This document shows, piece by piece, positions 49,600-59,574 of a DNA stretch of 64,000 nt. Made by a program: the position numbers and the translations under genes. Under the pieces are notes generated by a model. It saw only the letters and a program-made list of their open reading frames with translations, did no database searches and had not been told where the DNA came from. Numbering within the stretch: position 1 is the stretch's first letter; every line of letters starts with the position of its first letter. Location: NCBI RefSeq assembly GCF_005222675.1, contig NZ_STGE01000014.1, positions 1 through 64,000 of the forward strand. The letters are read 5' to 3'. Origin of the DNA: Mycolicibacterium sp. CR10. Its GTDB lineage: Bacteria; Actinomycetota; Actinomycetes; Mycobacteriales; Mycobacteriaceae.

Positions 49600-51426
49600 T
49601 CAGTCGTAGAGCGCCGCGATGGCGTCGGCGGAATTCTTCACGATGACACTGCGCTTCGCCTTAAGGCTCGGCGTCAAATCACCTGCGGCAACCGACAACT
49701 CGCGGTCGAGGATGGTGAACTTCTTGATCTGCTCCCACCGGTTGAGCTGCTCGTTGAGGGTGTCGACATACCCGGAGATCAACTCCCGGGTGCTCGGGTG
49801 GCGGGCGATCTCAGGGAAGGGCAGGTTCTCCAGGCCGTTCTTGGCCGCCCAGTCGGTGATCGCATCGGTGTCGAGGCTCACCAGTCCCACGCAGTAGGGC
49901 ATGGCGTCTCCGTACACGATCATCTCGCTCGCGTAGGGGCAGATCGCCTTGAAGGCCGCGGCGATCGCCGATGGCGCCACGTACTTGCCCTGCGACGTCT
50001 TGAACAGGTCCTTCTTCCGGTCGGTGATGCGCAGGAACCCGTCCTCGTCGATCGTGCCGATGTCACCGGTGTACAACCAGCCGTCCGCATCCAGCGTTTC
50101 GGCGGTGGCCTCCGGCAGGTCGTGGTAGCCGGTCATCACACCGGGGCTGCGCAGCAGGATCTCGCCGTCGTCGGCGATCTTGACCTCGGTACCGGGGAAC
50201 GGCAGCCCGACGGTTCCGAATCGGTATGCGTTGGGGCGGTTGATGAATGACGCCGCGGCGGACTCCGTCATCCCGTAGCCCTCGAGCACGATGATGCCGA
50301 CGGCGTCGAACCACTGCGCGATGTCGTGATTCAGCGGCGCAGCGGCGGAGACGAAGAATCGCAGCCGCCCCCCGAAGCGCTCTCGGATGGTCGAGAACAC
50401 CAGCCGGTCCGCGACGGCATGCTGGATCGAGAGCAGCGGCGACAGTTTGCGGCCGGCTTCCCGGGCCTGCGAGGCTTCGACCCCCACTCCGATGGCCCAG
50501 TCGAAGATGCGCTTCTTGAGACCGCCCTCCTCAGCGATCATGCCCACGACACGGGCATGGGCCTTCTCGAAAATCCTTGGGGCCGCGGCCATGAACGTCG
50601 GATGCAGGACCGCGAGATTGTCGACGATCTTGTCGACCCGACCGTCGATCGCCGTCGGAAAGCCCACCATCAGCGGCAGCGCGAGCATCACCTTTCCGAA
50701 CGCGTGGGCCAGCGGAAGCCACAGGAAGTTCAGGTCGTCGGGACCGATGATGCCGAGCGCGTCGATGGCCGCGGCGGTGTACGTCCAGGCCTGGTGTGGC
50801 AGGAGCACACCCTTCGGCCTGCCCGTGGTGCCGGAGGTGTAGATGATGCTGGCCAGGTGGTCGGGACGGATGCCGGCGACGCGCTGCTCGACGACGTCGG
50901 GAGACGTGGCGAGCAGTTGCTCGCCGCGCCTCTCGAGCTCGTCCAGGGTGATCACGAAGTCCCCGTCGCCCGCGCCGTCGATGATCACCACCTTCTCGAC
51001 AGCGGGTAGCTCGGCGCGGTGTTCGAGCAACTTGTCGACCTGCGTCTGGTCCTCGGCGATGACGACGCGACTGCCCGAGTTGGCCACGATGAACGCGACG
51101 TCGCGGGCGTTGGTCGTCGGATACAAGGTGGTGGTGGCGGCGCCGGCACACAGCACCGAGAAGTCGACCAGCACCCACTCGTAGCGTGTCGACGACGCCA
51201 GCGCGACGCGATCCTCGGGGGCGATGCCCAGCGCGACCAACCCGGCGGCGATCCGCTGCACGCGGTCGCCGACCTGCTGCCAGGTGACACTCGCCCAGCC
51301 GCCGCCCTCGGGGAACCGGAACGCCTCCCGCTGCGGGGTGGCCGCGACACGGTCGAGGAACAGTTGTGCCACCGACGCCCCGTTGTCGTGGTCGGCGACG
51401 CTCTCGGTTGCGCTCAACCTCTCCAT
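49600..51426 (-). CDS. long-chain fatty acid-CoA ligase (FadD15-like)
   Basis: 608 residues. The AMP-binding P-loop is IYTSGTTGRPKGVLLPH (about 195-211). GYGMTESAAASF is the A5 motif, LYTGDIGTIDEDGFLRITDRKKD covers the A7/A8 hinge, and TSQGKYVAPSAIA follows. It activates fatty acids to acyl-CoA through an acyl-adenylate. The length and sequence type match mycobacterial FadD15-like housekeeping ligases, and the TDRKK plus KYVAPS core is typical of bacterial long-chain ligases. The start is ATG 51426. It precedes adhE on the same strand with 140 bp between, too far to claim an operon. Confidence 0.9.
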   Translation of the reverse strand: MERLSATESVADHDNGASVAQLFLDRVAATPQREAFRFPEGGGWASVTWQQVGDRVQRIAAGLVALGIAPEDRVALASSTRYEWVLVDFSVLCAGAATTTLYPTTNARDVAFIVANSGSRVVIAEDQTQVDKLLEHRAELPAVEKVVIIDGAGDGDFVITLDELERRGEQLLATSPDVVEQRVAGIRPDHLASIIYTSGTTGRPKGVLLPHQAWTYTAAAIDALGIIGPDDLNFLWLPLAHAFGKVMLALPLMVGFPTAIDGRVDKIVDNLAVLHPTFMAAAPRIFEKAHARVVGMIAEEGGLKKRIFDWAIGVGVEASQAREAGRKLSPLLSIQHAVADRLVFSTIRERFGGRLRFFVSAAAPLNHDIAQWFDAVGIIVLEGYGMTESAAASFINRPNAYRFGTVGLPFPGTEVKIADDGEILLRSPGVMTGYHDLPEATAETLDADGWLYTGDIGTIDEDGFLRITDRKKDLFKTSQGKYVAPSAIAAAFKAICPYASEMIVYGDAMPYCVGLVSLDTDAITDWAAKNGLENLPFPEIARHPSTRELISGYVDTLNEQLNRWEQIKKFTILDRELSVAAGDLTPSLKAKRSVIVKNSADAIAALYD

Positions 51427-51502
51427 TTACCCAGCGTAGGTACCTCGGCGTGGGATTCGAGCGGAATCAGATTCTTGCTCGCGACACCGCGCCGGGACGG
51501 CG

Positions 51503-52372
51503 TCAGCCGCCCGGCACCCACTGGCGGGCCAGAGCTTCGACCCAGGCGCCCGCGGTGGTCGGATCAGCGGGTGGTCCGGCCACCAGCACCAACTCGTCGA
51601 TGCCGACGTCGGCCAGTCTTCCGACATCGGCGGGCGCGGGATTCTGGAGCGCCACCGACAGTCGGAGATCGCTCGGATCACGCCCGGCCGAACGGCACAT
51701 GCTGCGCAACGCGGACACCTTTGAGGCCGCCTCCTCGACGTCGGCGAGGTTGAAGCCGTACCAGCCGTCACCCCATGCGGCGACGCGCTTCAGCGCTGCG
51801 TCGGTGTTGCCCCCCAACACGATCGGGATCGACCGCCGCGACGGCTTCGGATTGACCCGGACCCGGTCGAAGGACACGAATTCGCCCGCGTAGGAGGCGA
51901 TGTCGTCGCGCCAGAGGCAGCGCATCGCGGCGACGTACTCCACCGTGCGCTGCGCGCGCCGCGGAAAGGGCACCCCGAGGGCGTCGAACTCATCTTTCGA
52001 CCAGCCGATCCCGACGCCGAGCGACAGTCGGCCCCCGCTCAGGGCGTCCAGTGACGCAGCCTGTTTGGCGGTGATCACCGGGTTGTGCTCCGGAAGGAGC
52101 AAGACGCCGGTGGCCAGCCCGATGCGGGTGGTCGCCGCCGCGGCGAAACTCAGCGCGATCAGCGGATCCAACCAGTCGGCGTCCGCCGGCACCGCGATCC
52201 GGCCATCGCCGGTGTACGGGTAGCGCGAGACCGATTCGTCGACCATCACCACGTGCTCGCCCGCCCACAACGTCGCGAAGCCGCACCGGTCCGCCGCCGC
52301 GGCGACGGCGTCGATCACGCCGCGCTGGGCACCGGCGCCGATGCCGAGGCAGTGCAATCCGAGGCTGGGCAC
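51503..52372 (-). CDS. LLM-class F420-dependent oxidoreductase
   Basis: 289 residues with the luciferase-like monooxygenase fold: LHCLGIGAGAQRGV, LWAGEHVVMVDE, RIGLATGVLLLPEHNPV, LDALSGGRLSLGVGIGWSKDEF and VNPKPSRRSIPIVLGG. GRxxLGVGxGW and the PEHxPV strand are the F420/FMN-binding blocks of mycobacterial members. It most likely uses coenzyme F420 for a hydride transfer. The substrate is unknown. The GTG at 52372 (VPSLGLHCLG) was chosen because sequence further upstream is antisense to the divergent start region. It is divergent from the Rv3311-like gene, 148 bp apart. Confidence 0.87.
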   Translation of the reverse strand: MPSLGLHCLGIGAGAQRGVIDAVAAAADRCGFATLWAGEHVVMVDESVSRYPYTGDGRIAVPADADWLDPLIALSFAAAATTRIGLATGVLLLPEHNPVITAKQAASLDALSGGRLSLGVGIGWSKDEFDALGVPFPRRAQRTVEYVAAMRCLWRDDIASYAGEFVSFDRVRVNPKPSRRSIPIVLGGNTDAALKRVAAWGDGWYGFNLADVEEAASKVSALRSMCRSAGRDPSDLRLSVALQNPAPADVGRLADVGIDELVLVAGPPADPTTAGAWVEALARQWVPGG

Positions 52373-52520
52373 CCGGCAATCTTGGCAGACTTGACCCGTT
52401 ACCTGCGGCGACGTGCCGATTACTGATGTGCGCCTGCCTAACCGTGCGCGGGGTGACACCGTGCGCCCGTCGTCAGGTGTCCCGTCCGGACGTCCGACGA
52501 CGATGGTTAGGCTGTGCCGC

Positions 52521-53771
52521 ATGGCTGCTGACATCGTGCCTATCCGGCTCAGGCTGACCAAGGGCGACGTGTACACCTTGTGGGCGCCGCGGTGGCGCGC
52601 CGACGGTGACGAGTGGGAGGCCTTCCTCGGCAAGGACGAGGACCTCTACGTCTTCGAATCCGTCGCCGACCTGGTCGCCTTCGTGCGGACCAACACCGAC
52701 AACGACATCGCCGACCATCCGGCGTGGGAGAAGCTGACCGAGGCCAACGCCCACCGGTTGGACCCCTCCGAGGAGCACACGCACGACCTGGCCGGCTTCG
52801 AGGAACTGCTCGCCGAGAAGCCCACCGACGACAGCGTGGACCAGTTGCACGGCGCGCTGGCCGTCGTGTCGTCGATCGGGACGGTCTGCGAGTTGCCGTC
52901 GGTCACCAAGTTCTTCAACGGCAACCCGGTGCTCGGGACCGTCGGCGGCGGGGCGGAGGCGTTCAGCGGCCGTGCCGGGAAGAAGCGCTGGGCCGAGATC
53001 GAGAAGATCATCGCGCGCGGCTGGGACAAGGTGATCGATGCGATCGACGAGATCATCACCACCCCTGACGTCGACAGCGCTGCCGTGGCGAAGGCCCAGG
53101 CCGAGCTCGACGAGGACGCACCCGAACCCGACGAGGACGACGTGGTGATCGACGACATCGTCGACACCGAGGAGGAGTCCGACGAACTGGCCGCGGTCGC
53201 CGAGACCAAGGTGCTCGGCGGCGACGAGGACTTCTGGGCGCGCGTCGGCATCGACCCGGTCCGGATGATGACCCGCAGCGGCAACTTCTTCACGCTGCGC
53301 TGCTACCTGGAGGATCGTCCCATCTTCCTGGGCCGCAACGGCCGTATCAGCGTGTTTCCGTCCGAGCGCGCGCTGGCGCGGTACCTCGCCGACGAGCACG
53401 ACCACGACCTGTCCGACCTGGCCACCTACGACGACATCCGGACGGCCGCCACGGACGGCTCGCTGCGCGTCGACGTCACCGACGACAACGTCTACGTGCT
53501 GACCGACATCGTCGACGACCTGGCCGAAGGCCCCGACGCGCTGGACCGCGATCAGCTGGCGCTGGCCGTGGAACTGCTGCAGGACATCGGCGACTACTCC
53601 GAAGACCCCAGCGTGGACGCCAAGCTCGCCACTGACGCGCCGCTGGGACGTCTGATCGGCTGCGTGCTCGAACCCGGTTCCGTCAGCCGGCCGAGCGCGC
53701 CCTTCACCGACGCCGTCGCGCAGTGGGAGTCCCTGGAGACGTTCGTGGAGTCCCGCCTGCGCGAGGAGTGA
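52521..53771 (+). CDS. conserved hypothetical protein with internal duplication (Rv3311-like)
   Basis: 416 residues, no signal peptide or membrane segment. Two similar modules are visible. The first (about 7-80) reads LTKGDVYTLWAPRW, then EAFLGKDEDLYVFESVADLVAFV. The second (about 250-325) reads RSGNFFTLRCYLED and IFLGRNGRISVFPSERALARYL. They are joined by a strongly acidic linker (about 195-235, DEDAPEPDEDD). Each copy keeps a Y/FTL, a FLG-R/K strand and a D-x-x-DL tail. The role is unknown; it matches the position and length of M. tuberculosis Rv3311 from memory. The start is ATG 52521. add lies downstream on the other strand. Confidence 0.85.
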   Translation: MAADIVPIRLRLTKGDVYTLWAPRWRADGDEWEAFLGKDEDLYVFESVADLVAFVRTNTDNDIADHPAWEKLTEANAHRLDPSEEHTHDLAGFEELLAEKPTDDSVDQLHGALAVVSSIGTVCELPSVTKFFNGNPVLGTVGGGAEAFSGRAGKKRWAEIEKIIARGWDKVIDAIDEIITTPDVDSAAVAKAQAELDEDAPEPDEDDVVIDDIVDTEEESDELAAVAETKVLGGDEDFWARVGIDPVRMMTRSGNFFTLRCYLEDRPIFLGRNGRISVFPSERALARYLADEHDHDLSDLATYDDIRTAATDGSLRVDVTDDNVYVLTDIVDDLAEGPDALDRDQLALAVELLQDIGDYSEDPSVDAKLATDAPLGRLIGCVLEPGSVSRPSAPFTDAVAQWESLETFVESRLREE

Positions 53772-53798
53772 GTGCGAGCTCGCGGGAGAACGGAACAG

Positions 53799-54887
53799 CT
53801 AGCCGACGAGCACGGCGTAGCGCGGCTTGATCACCTCGTCGATCAGCTCCAACCGCTCACGGAACGAGATGAACGACGACTTCATCGCGTTGATGGTGAA
53901 CCGCTCCAGATCGCTCCAGCCGTAGCCGAAGGCCTCGACGAGACGCAGCATCTCCTGGCTCATCGTGGTGTCGCTCATCAACCGGTTGTCGGTGTTGACC
54001 GTCACCCGGAAGCGCAGTCGCGCCAGCAGGGCGAACGGGTGCTCGGCGATACTGGCGACGGCCCCGGTCTGCACGTTCGAGCTGGGACACAGCTCCAACG
54101 GGATCCGCTTGTCCCGCAACAGCGACGCCAGCCGGCCCAGCGTCGCGTCGTCGTCGGAATGGACCTCGATGTCGTCGACGATCCGCACGCCGTGCCCGAG
54201 CCGGTCGGCGCCGCAGAACGCGATCGCCTCGTGGATGGACGGCAGGCCGAACGCCTCGCCCGCATGAATGGTGAAGCGCGCGTTGTTGTTCCGCATGTAC
54301 TCGAAGGCATCCAGGTGCCGCGACGGCGGGTAACCGGCCTCCGCGCCCGCGATGTCGAAGCCGACGACGCCCTTGTCGCGGAACCGGATGGCCAGTTCGG
54401 CGATCTCCAGCGAGCGGGCCGCGTGCCGCATCGCGGTGACCAGGCAGCGCACCACGATCGTCTTGCCGGCGGCCCCCGCGGCCTTCTCGCCGTCGACGAA
54501 CCCGGCGAGCACCGCGTCGACGACGGCGTCCAGCGACAACCCGCCGTCGATGTGCAGCTCGGGCGCGAACCGGACCTCGGCGTAGACGACGTTGTCCGCG
54601 GCCAGGTCCTCGACGCATTCGAAGGCCACCCGGTGCAAAGCCTCGGGTGTCTGCATGACGCCGACGGTGTGCGCGAACGGCTCCAGGTAGCGCACCAGCG
54701 ACCCGCTGTGTGCCGCCGTCCGGAAGAAGTTCGCCAGCGAGTCCACGTCGTGGGCGGGCAGCTCGTCGTAGCCGTTCTGTTCGGCGAGATCGAGCACCGT
54801 CGCGGGTCGCAGACCGCCATCGAGGTGGTCGTGCAGCAGCGCCTTGGGTGCCTGCCGGATGTTCTCCAGGGTCAACGGTGTGGTCAC
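53799..54887 (-). CDS. add: adenosine deaminase
   Basis: 362 residues. It deaminates adenosine to inosine in purine salvage. The metal-binding [12 protein letters not shown] is at the N-terminus (about 18), [13 protein letters not shown] at about 205 contains the catalytic glutamate, RLGHGVRI follows, and the C-terminal metal aspartate lies in [15 protein letters not shown] 54887 overlaps the deoA TGA (GTGA). With deoA and cdd it forms a three-gene minus-strand operon with GTGA overlaps throughout. Its product inosine is the substrate of the PNP encoded at 31953. Confidence 0.94.
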   Translation of the reverse strand: MTTPLTLENIRQAPKALLHDHLDGGLRPATVLDLAEQNGYDELPAHDVDSLANFFRTAAHSGSLVRYLEPFAHTVGVMQTPEALHRVAFECVEDLAADNVVYAEVRFAPELHIDGGLSLDAVVDAVLAGFVDGEKAAGAAGKTIVVRCLVTAMRHAARSLEIAELAIRFRDKGVVGFDIAGAEAGYPPSRHLDAFEYMRNNNARFTIHAGEAFGLPSIHEAIAFCGADRLGHGVRIVDDIEVHSDDDATLGRLASLLRDKRIPLELCPSSNVQTGAVASIAEHPFALLARLRFRVTVNTDNRLMSDTTMSQEMLRLVEAFGYGWSDLERFTINAMKSSFISFRERLELIDEVIKPRYAVLVG

Positions 54888-56224
54888 GGAACCATCCGAT
54901 CGATGATGAGCGGCCGAGGGGCCGGTGAGTGATCCCCGACACTCCACGCGCCGTCGAGTTCGGCCAGCGCCGCCCCGAACCGGTCCGGGGTGTCGGTGTA
55001 GAGGGTGAACAACGCTTCGCCCGCCGCGACGGGCTCGCCGGGCCTGCGGTGGATGCGCATCCCGGCGCCGAACTGGACACGCTGACCCGGCTCGGAGCGG
55101 CCCGCTCCGAGGCGCCACACCGCCAGCCCCACCGCCATCGCGTCGATATCGCCCATCGTGCCACCGCGCGGTGCCGTCACGGTCTCCTCATGCGCACCGA
55201 CGGGTAACGCGTCGGCGAACAGACACGTCACGTCTCCCCCCTGGGCGGCCACCAGCTCCCGGAACCGGTCCATCGCGGACCCGTCGCGCAGGGTCTGCGC
55301 CGGGTCCACCCCGTCGACGCCGGCGGCATCGAGCATCTCGCGTGCCAACGCCAACGTCAGCTCCACGACGTCGTCGGGTCCGCCGCCCTCGAGCACCTCC
55401 AGCGACTCGACCACCTCGATGGCGTTACCGACGGTGCGTCCCAACGGCACTTCCATATCGGTGAGCAACGCGCGGGTGAGCAACCCGTACTCCGTCCCCA
55501 GATCGACCATCGTGCGCGCCAACTGCCGCGACTCGGCCTCGGTGGCCAGGAAGGCACCCGAACCGACCTTGCAGTCCAGCACCAGCGCGTGGGTGCCTTC
55601 GGCGATCTTCTTGCTCATCACCGAGCTGGCGATCAGTGGCAGTGACTCGGTGGTGCCGGTGACGTCACGCAACGCGTAAATCTTGCGGTCGGCCGGTGCG
55701 AGCTCGCCGGCGGCGAAGATCGCCGCGCCGAGGTCACAGAGTTGCTGGCGGATCTGGGTTTTGGTGATCTCGGCGGTGAATCCGGGAATGGACTCCAATT
55801 TGTCCAGGGTGCCGCCGGTATGGCCGAGACCACGCCCCGCCGCCTGCGGTACCGCGCCGCCGCAGGCCATGACGACGGGCACCAGCGGGATCGTGATCTT
55901 GTCCCCGACACCGCCGGTGGAGTGTTTGTCGACCAACGCCAACGGCTTGCCGCCGCGACGCAGATCACCAAAGTCGAGCCGCTCCCCCGAATCGACCATC
56001 GCGGCGGTCCATCGGGCGATCTCGGCGGTGGTCATGCCGCGCAGGAAGATCGCCATCAACAGTGCCGACATCTGCGCGTCGGCGACGCGGCCGTGGGTGT
56101 AGGCGTCGATCACCCAGTCGATGGCGTCGTCGGACAGGACGCCGCCGTCACGCTTGGTCCGGATGACCGACGGAGCATCGAGATGCGACATGGGCTCGGG
56201 TGCGTCGAATGTGAACTGTGTCAC
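54884..56224 (-). CDS. deoA: thymidine/pyrimidine-nucleoside phosphorylase
   Basis: 446 residues. It phosphorolyses thymidine or deoxyuridine to the base and deoxyribose-1-phosphate. [20 protein letters not shown] is the class signature (about 90-109), followed by [17 protein letters not shown] and the pyrimidine-binding [21 protein letters not shown]. The C-terminal domain carries the [13 protein letters not shown] block. The start is GTG 56224, overlapping the cdd stop. The uracil or thymine formed can feed Upp. No extra N-terminal sequence is needed; the frame upstream is antisense to cdd. Confidence 0.94.
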   Translation of the reverse strand: MTQFTFDAPEPMSHLDAPSVIRTKRDGGVLSDDAIDWVIDAYTHGRVADAQMSALLMAIFLRGMTTAEIARWTAAMVDSGERLDFGDLRRGGKPLALVDKHSTGGVGDKITIPLVPVVMACGGAVPQAAGRGLGHTGGTLDKLESIPGFTAEITKTQIRQQLCDLGAAIFAAGELAPADRKIYALRDVTGTTESLPLIASSVMSKKIAEGTHALVLDCKVGSGAFLATEAESRQLARTMVDLGTEYGLLTRALLTDMEVPLGRTVGNAIEVVESLEVLEGGGPDDVVELTLALAREMLDAAGVDGVDPAQTLRDGSAMDRFRELVAAQGGDVTCLFADALPVGAHEETVTAPRGGTMGDIDAMAVGLAVWRLGAGRSEPGQRVQFGAGMRIHRRPGEPVAAGEALFTLYTDTPDRFGAALAELDGAWSVGDHSPAPRPLIIDRMVP

Positions 56225-56643
56225 GGCGTTTCCTCGACGGGGCGCCTGGCGCGGGCCAGATCGTCGGGGCCGAACGCGTCGGGTAGCAGCTCGCGCAGCG
56301 GCTTCGGGCCCTGCGGGTGGTCGATGAGCAGCTCCGGTCCGCCATGCTCCAGCAGCACCTGACGGCAGCGACCGCACGGCATCAGCACCTCGCCGTCGGG
56401 GCCCACGCAGGACAGCGCGACCAGCCTTCCGCCGCCGCCGGAATGTAGGGCGCAGACCACCGCGCACTCGGCGCAGAGACCTAGGCCATATGAGACATTC
56501 TCCACATTGCATCCGGCCACCATCCGGTGATCGTCCACCAGGGCGGCCGCACCGACCCGGAACGTCGAATACGGCGCGTAGGCATTGGCCGAAGCATCTA
56601 TTGCTTTGCGGCGCAACATGTTCCAGTCAACATCAGCAGCCAT
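56221..56643 (-). CDS. cdd: cytidine deaminase
   Basis: 140 residues, typical of the small tetrameric zinc enzymes. It converts cytidine and deoxycytidine to uridine forms. The zinc site is CNVENVSYGLGLCAECAV, with the catalytic glutamate after the first cysteine pair in the C-A-E motif, and PCGRCRQVLLEHG gives the two later cysteines. AYAPYSTFRVGAAAL is the substrate loop. ATG 56643 gives MAADVDWNMLRRKA. It leads the cdd-deoA-add operon and is divergent from sdhC, with about 215 bp between them. Confidence 0.94.
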   Translation of the reverse strand: MAADVDWNMLRRKAIDASANAYAPYSTFRVGAAALVDDHRMVAGCNVENVSYGLGLCAECAVVCALHSGGGGRLVALSCVGPDGEVLMPCGRCRQVLLEHGGPELLIDHPQGPKPLRELLPDAFGPDDLARARRPVEETP

Positions 56644-56782
56644 GCCGCGCCACCCCAACCGAATCTGAATCCATTCCGATATCCGTCCCGTGACCCGAGA
56701 TCCCCGACAGACACCTCTGACTTTCGCCTGACATTTGCGGCATATCACCCCACGCTAGTTCGTTCAACAGTACAAAGGGGAT

Positions 56783-56858
56783 TAGAGTCGCCCCGAGGTT
56801 TGGGGCCCCGGTAGCAGGGCCGAACCCCAGGCGTCCACCAATGCCGTTGGAGGGTCAC
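56783..56858 (+). promoter_or_regulatory. sdhC leader: -10-like box, hairpin and ribosome-binding site
   Basis: TAGAGT at 56783-56788 fits a mycobacterial -10. The predicted leader contains a hairpin: GGTT...GGCCC (56797-56808) pairs with GGGCC...AACC (56817-56826), around an 8-nt loop and a small internal loop. GGAGGG at 56849-56854 is the ribosome-binding site of sdhC. The hairpin sits about 30 nt before it and could tune translation of the sdh operon. Confidence 0.4.
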
Positions 56859-57287
56859 ATGAGTACCACCACAACAGCTGATGCCGGCATCCCGGCACCG
56901 CGATCGCGGCCCACGCGACGACGCACGTTCTACCGCGGCGATCCGGGCATGTGGTCATGGGTGCTGCACCGCATCAGCGGCGCGACCATCTTCTTCTTTC
57001 TCTTCGTGCACGTGCTGGACACCGCGCTGGTGCGGGTGAGCCCACAGGCCTACAACGAGATCATCGAGACCTACAAGACGCCGCTCATCGGCATGATGGA
57101 GATCGGCCTCGTCGCCGCGGTTCTCTACCACGCCCTCAACGGGGTCCGGATCATCCTGATCGACTTCTGGTCCAAGGGTCCGCGCTACCAACGCCAGATG
57201 CTCTGGGTGGTGGCCGGTGTGTTCATCACCGTCTTCATCGCCGCGCTCGGCGTCATCGGCATGCACATGGCGGAGCGGTTCCTGTGA
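56859..57287 (+). CDS. sdhC: succinate dehydrogenase cytochrome b556 subunit
   Basis: 142 residues, three membrane helices. MWSWVLHRISGATIFFFLFVHV contains the SdhC signature HRISG and a heme or quinone-site region. ALVRVSPQAYNEIIETYKTP is extramembrane. YHALNGVRIILIDFW carries the second conserved histidine. It anchors the SdhAB catalytic pair to the membrane and helps bind heme b and menaquinone. ATG 56859 has GGAGGG just upstream; the upstream MPLEGH is unlikely. Its TGA overlaps the sdhD GTG. This is the first gene of sdhCDAB. Confidence 0.94.
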   Translation: MSTTTTADAGIPAPRSRPTRRRTFYRGDPGMWSWVLHRISGATIFFFLFVHVLDTALVRVSPQAYNEIIETYKTPLIGMMEIGLVAAVLYHALNGVRIILIDFWSKGPRYQRQMLWVVAGVFITVFIAALGVIGMHMAERFL

Positions 57288-57805
57288 GCGCGCCGGCGGG
57301 CAGGAGCGCGGCCGGCGGGTCAGGTCGCGGCCGGGCCGAGAACCCGTACGACCACATCAGCGACCGCGGCGGCCCCGCGCCGGTGCTGCAGCGCAGCTAC
57401 GACCGGCCCGCGAGCCTGGACAACCCGCGCGCGCCCCGTCGTTCCGGCGGGATGCCCAACTTCGAGAAGTACACCTGGCTGTTCATGCGGTTCTCCGGCA
57501 TCGTGCTGGTATTTCTGGCGCTGGGCCACCTGTTCATCATGTTGATCTGGGAAGACGGTGTGTACCGCATCGACTTCAACTACGTCGCGGAGCGCTGGTC
57601 CTCGCCGTTCTGGCAGACCTGGGACCTGCTGCTGCTGTGGCTGGCTCAACTGCACGGTGGCAATGGGATGCGCACGATCATCGCCGACTACACCCGCAAG
57701 GACTCCACGAAGTTCTGGCTCAACACCCTGCTGGCGCTGTCGATGGCGTTCACGCTGGTGCTGGGCACCTATGTGTTGCTGACCTTCGACGCGACGATCA
57801 GCTGA
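57284..57805 (+). CDS. sdhD: succinate dehydrogenase membrane anchor subunit
   Basis: 173 residues. A glycine/arginine-rich N-terminal extension of about 60 residues precedes three membrane helices starting TWLFMRFSGIVLVFLALGHLF. H in LGHLF and the later LHGGNGMRTIIADY are the typical heme- and quinone-site residues. It pairs with SdhC to anchor the complex. GTG 57284 overlaps the sdhC stop (GTGA), so the two are translated together. The sdhA ATG follows 14 nt after its stop. Confidence 0.93.
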   Translation: MSAPAGRSAAGGSGRGRAENPYDHISDRGGPAPVLQRSYDRPASLDNPRAPRRSGGMPNFEKYTWLFMRFSGIVLVFLALGHLFIMLIWEDGVYRIDFNYVAERWSSPFWQTWDLLLLWLAQLHGGNGMRTIIADYTRKDSTKFWLNTLLALSMAFTLVLGTYVLLTFDATIS

Positions 57806-57819
57806 ATCGGGAGCAATAG

Positions 57820-59574
57820 ATGATCCAGGAACATCGCTACGACGTCGTCATCGTCGGGGCAGGCGGCGCAGGGATGCGCGCGGCCGTCGAGGCCGGCCCA
57901 CGCGCCCGCACCGCGGTGCTGACCAAGCTCTACCCCACGCGCAGCCACACCGGCGCAGCCCAGGGCGGCATGTGCGCGGCACTGGCCAACGTCGAGGAAG
58001 ACAACTGGGAGTGGCACACCTTCGACACCGTCAAGGGCGGTGACTACCTGGCCGACCAGGACGCCGTCGAGATCATGGCCAAGGAGGCCATCGACGCGGT
58101 GCTCGACCTCGAGAAGATGGGGATGCCGTTCAACCGCACCCCCGAGGGCCGCATCGACCAGCGCCGGTTCGGCGGGCACACCCGCGACCACGGCAAGGCC
58201 CCGGTGCGACGCGCCTGCTACGCCGCCGACCGCACCGGACACATGATCCTGCAGACGCTGTACCAGAACTGCGTCAAGCACGACGTCGAGTTCTTCAACG
58301 AGTTCTACGCCCTCGACATCGCACTGACCCAGACCTCGTCGGGCCCGGTGGCCACCGGCGTCATCGCCTACGAGCTGGCTACCGGGGACATCCATGTGTT
58401 CCATGCGAAGTCGATCGTCTTCGCCACCGGCGGGTCCGGCCGGATGTACAAGACCACCTCCAACGCCCACACGCTGACCGGTGACGGCCTGGGCATCATC
58501 TTCCGCAAGGGACTTCCCTTGGAGGACATGGAGTTTCATCAGTTCCACCCGACAGGACTGGCGGGTCTGGGCATCCTGATCTCCGAAGCGGTGCGCGGCG
58601 AAGGCGGTCGACTGCTCAACGGCGAGGGCGAGCGCTTCATGGAGCGCTACGCGCCGACGATCGTCGACTTGGCGCCCCGCGACATCGTGGCCCGCTCGAT
58701 GGTGCTCGAGGTGCTCGAGGGCCGCGGCGCCGGCCCCAACAAGGACTACGTCTACATCGACGTGCGACACCTCGGCGCCGACGTCCTCGAGGCCAAGCTG
58801 CCCGACATCACCGAGTTCGCCCGCACCTACCTCGGTGTCGATCCCGTCACCGAACTCGTCCCCGTCTACCCGACGTGTCACTACGTGATGGGCGGCATCC
58901 CGACGACCATCAACGGCCAGGTGCTCTCGGACAACACCACCGTCATCCCCGGCCTATATGCCGCCGGCGAATGCGCGTGCGTGTCGGTGCACGGCGCCAA
59001 CCGCCTGGGCACCAACTCGCTGCTCGACATCAACGTCTTCGGTCGTCGCGCGGGCATCGCCGCCGCGAACTACGCGCTGGGCCACGACTTCGTCGACCTG
59101 CCCGCCAAGCCTGCCGACATGGTGGTCGGCTGGGTCGGCGACATCCTCTCCGACCACGGCAATGAACGCGTCGCCGACATCCGCGGTGCGCTGCAGCAGT
59201 CGATGGACAACAACGCCGCGGTGTTCCGGACCGAGGAAACGCTGAAGCAGGCAATGACGGACATCCACGCGCTGAAGGAGCGGTACTCGCGAATCACCGT
59301 GCAGGACAAGGGTAAGCGCTACAACAGCGATCTACTCGAGGCGATCGAGCTGGGCTTCCTGCTGGAGCTCGCCGAGGTCACCGTGGCCGGGGCGCTGAAC
59401 CGCAAGGAGTCCCGCGGTGGGCACGCCCGCGAGGACTACCCGAACCGCGACGACACCAACTACATGCGGCACACGATGGCCTACAAGCAAGGTGACGCGC
59501 TTCTGAGTAACATCCGGTTGGACTACAAGCCGGTGGTCCAGACGCGGTACGAACCGATGGAACGGAAGTACTGA
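57820..59574 (+). CDS. sdhA: succinate dehydrogenase flavoprotein subunit
   Basis: 584 residues, the normal length. The FAD motif VVIVGAGGAGMRAAVEA is at 9-25, with RSHTGAAQGGMCAA holding the histidine that covalently binds FAD. The substrate-site blocks are GFGGHTRDHGKAPVRRAC-like (RFGGHTRDHG), EFHQFHPTGLAGLGILISE, RGEGGRLLNGEGERFM and HYVMGGIPTT. The C-terminal YSRITVQDKGKRYNSDLLEA and HAREDYPNRDD complete the family pattern. It oxidises succinate to fumarate. ATG 57820 has GGGAG 8 nt upstream. The stop overlaps the sdhB start (TGATG). Confidence 0.96.
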   Translation: MIQEHRYDVVIVGAGGAGMRAAVEAGPRARTAVLTKLYPTRSHTGAAQGGMCAALANVEEDNWEWHTFDTVKGGDYLADQDAVEIMAKEAIDAVLDLEKMGMPFNRTPEGRIDQRRFGGHTRDHGKAPVRRACYAADRTGHMILQTLYQNCVKHDVEFFNEFYALDIALTQTSSGPVATGVIAYELATGDIHVFHAKSIVFATGGSGRMYKTTSNAHTLTGDGLGIIFRKGLPLEDMEFHQFHPTGLAGLGILISEAVRGEGGRLLNGEGERFMERYAPTIVDLAPRDIVARSMVLEVLEGRGAGPNKDYVYIDVRHLGADVLEAKLPDITEFARTYLGVDPVTELVPVYPTCHYVMGGIPTTINGQVLSDNTTVIPGLYAAGECACVSVHGANRLGTNSLLDINVFGRRAGIAAANYALGHDFVDLPAKPADMVVGWVGDILSDHGNERVADIRGALQQSMDNNAAVFRTEETLKQAMTDIHALKERYSRITVQDKGKRYNSDLLEAIELGFLLELAEVTVAGALNRKESRGGHAREDYPNRDDTNYMRHTMAYKQGDALLSNIRLDYKPVVQTRYEPMERKY

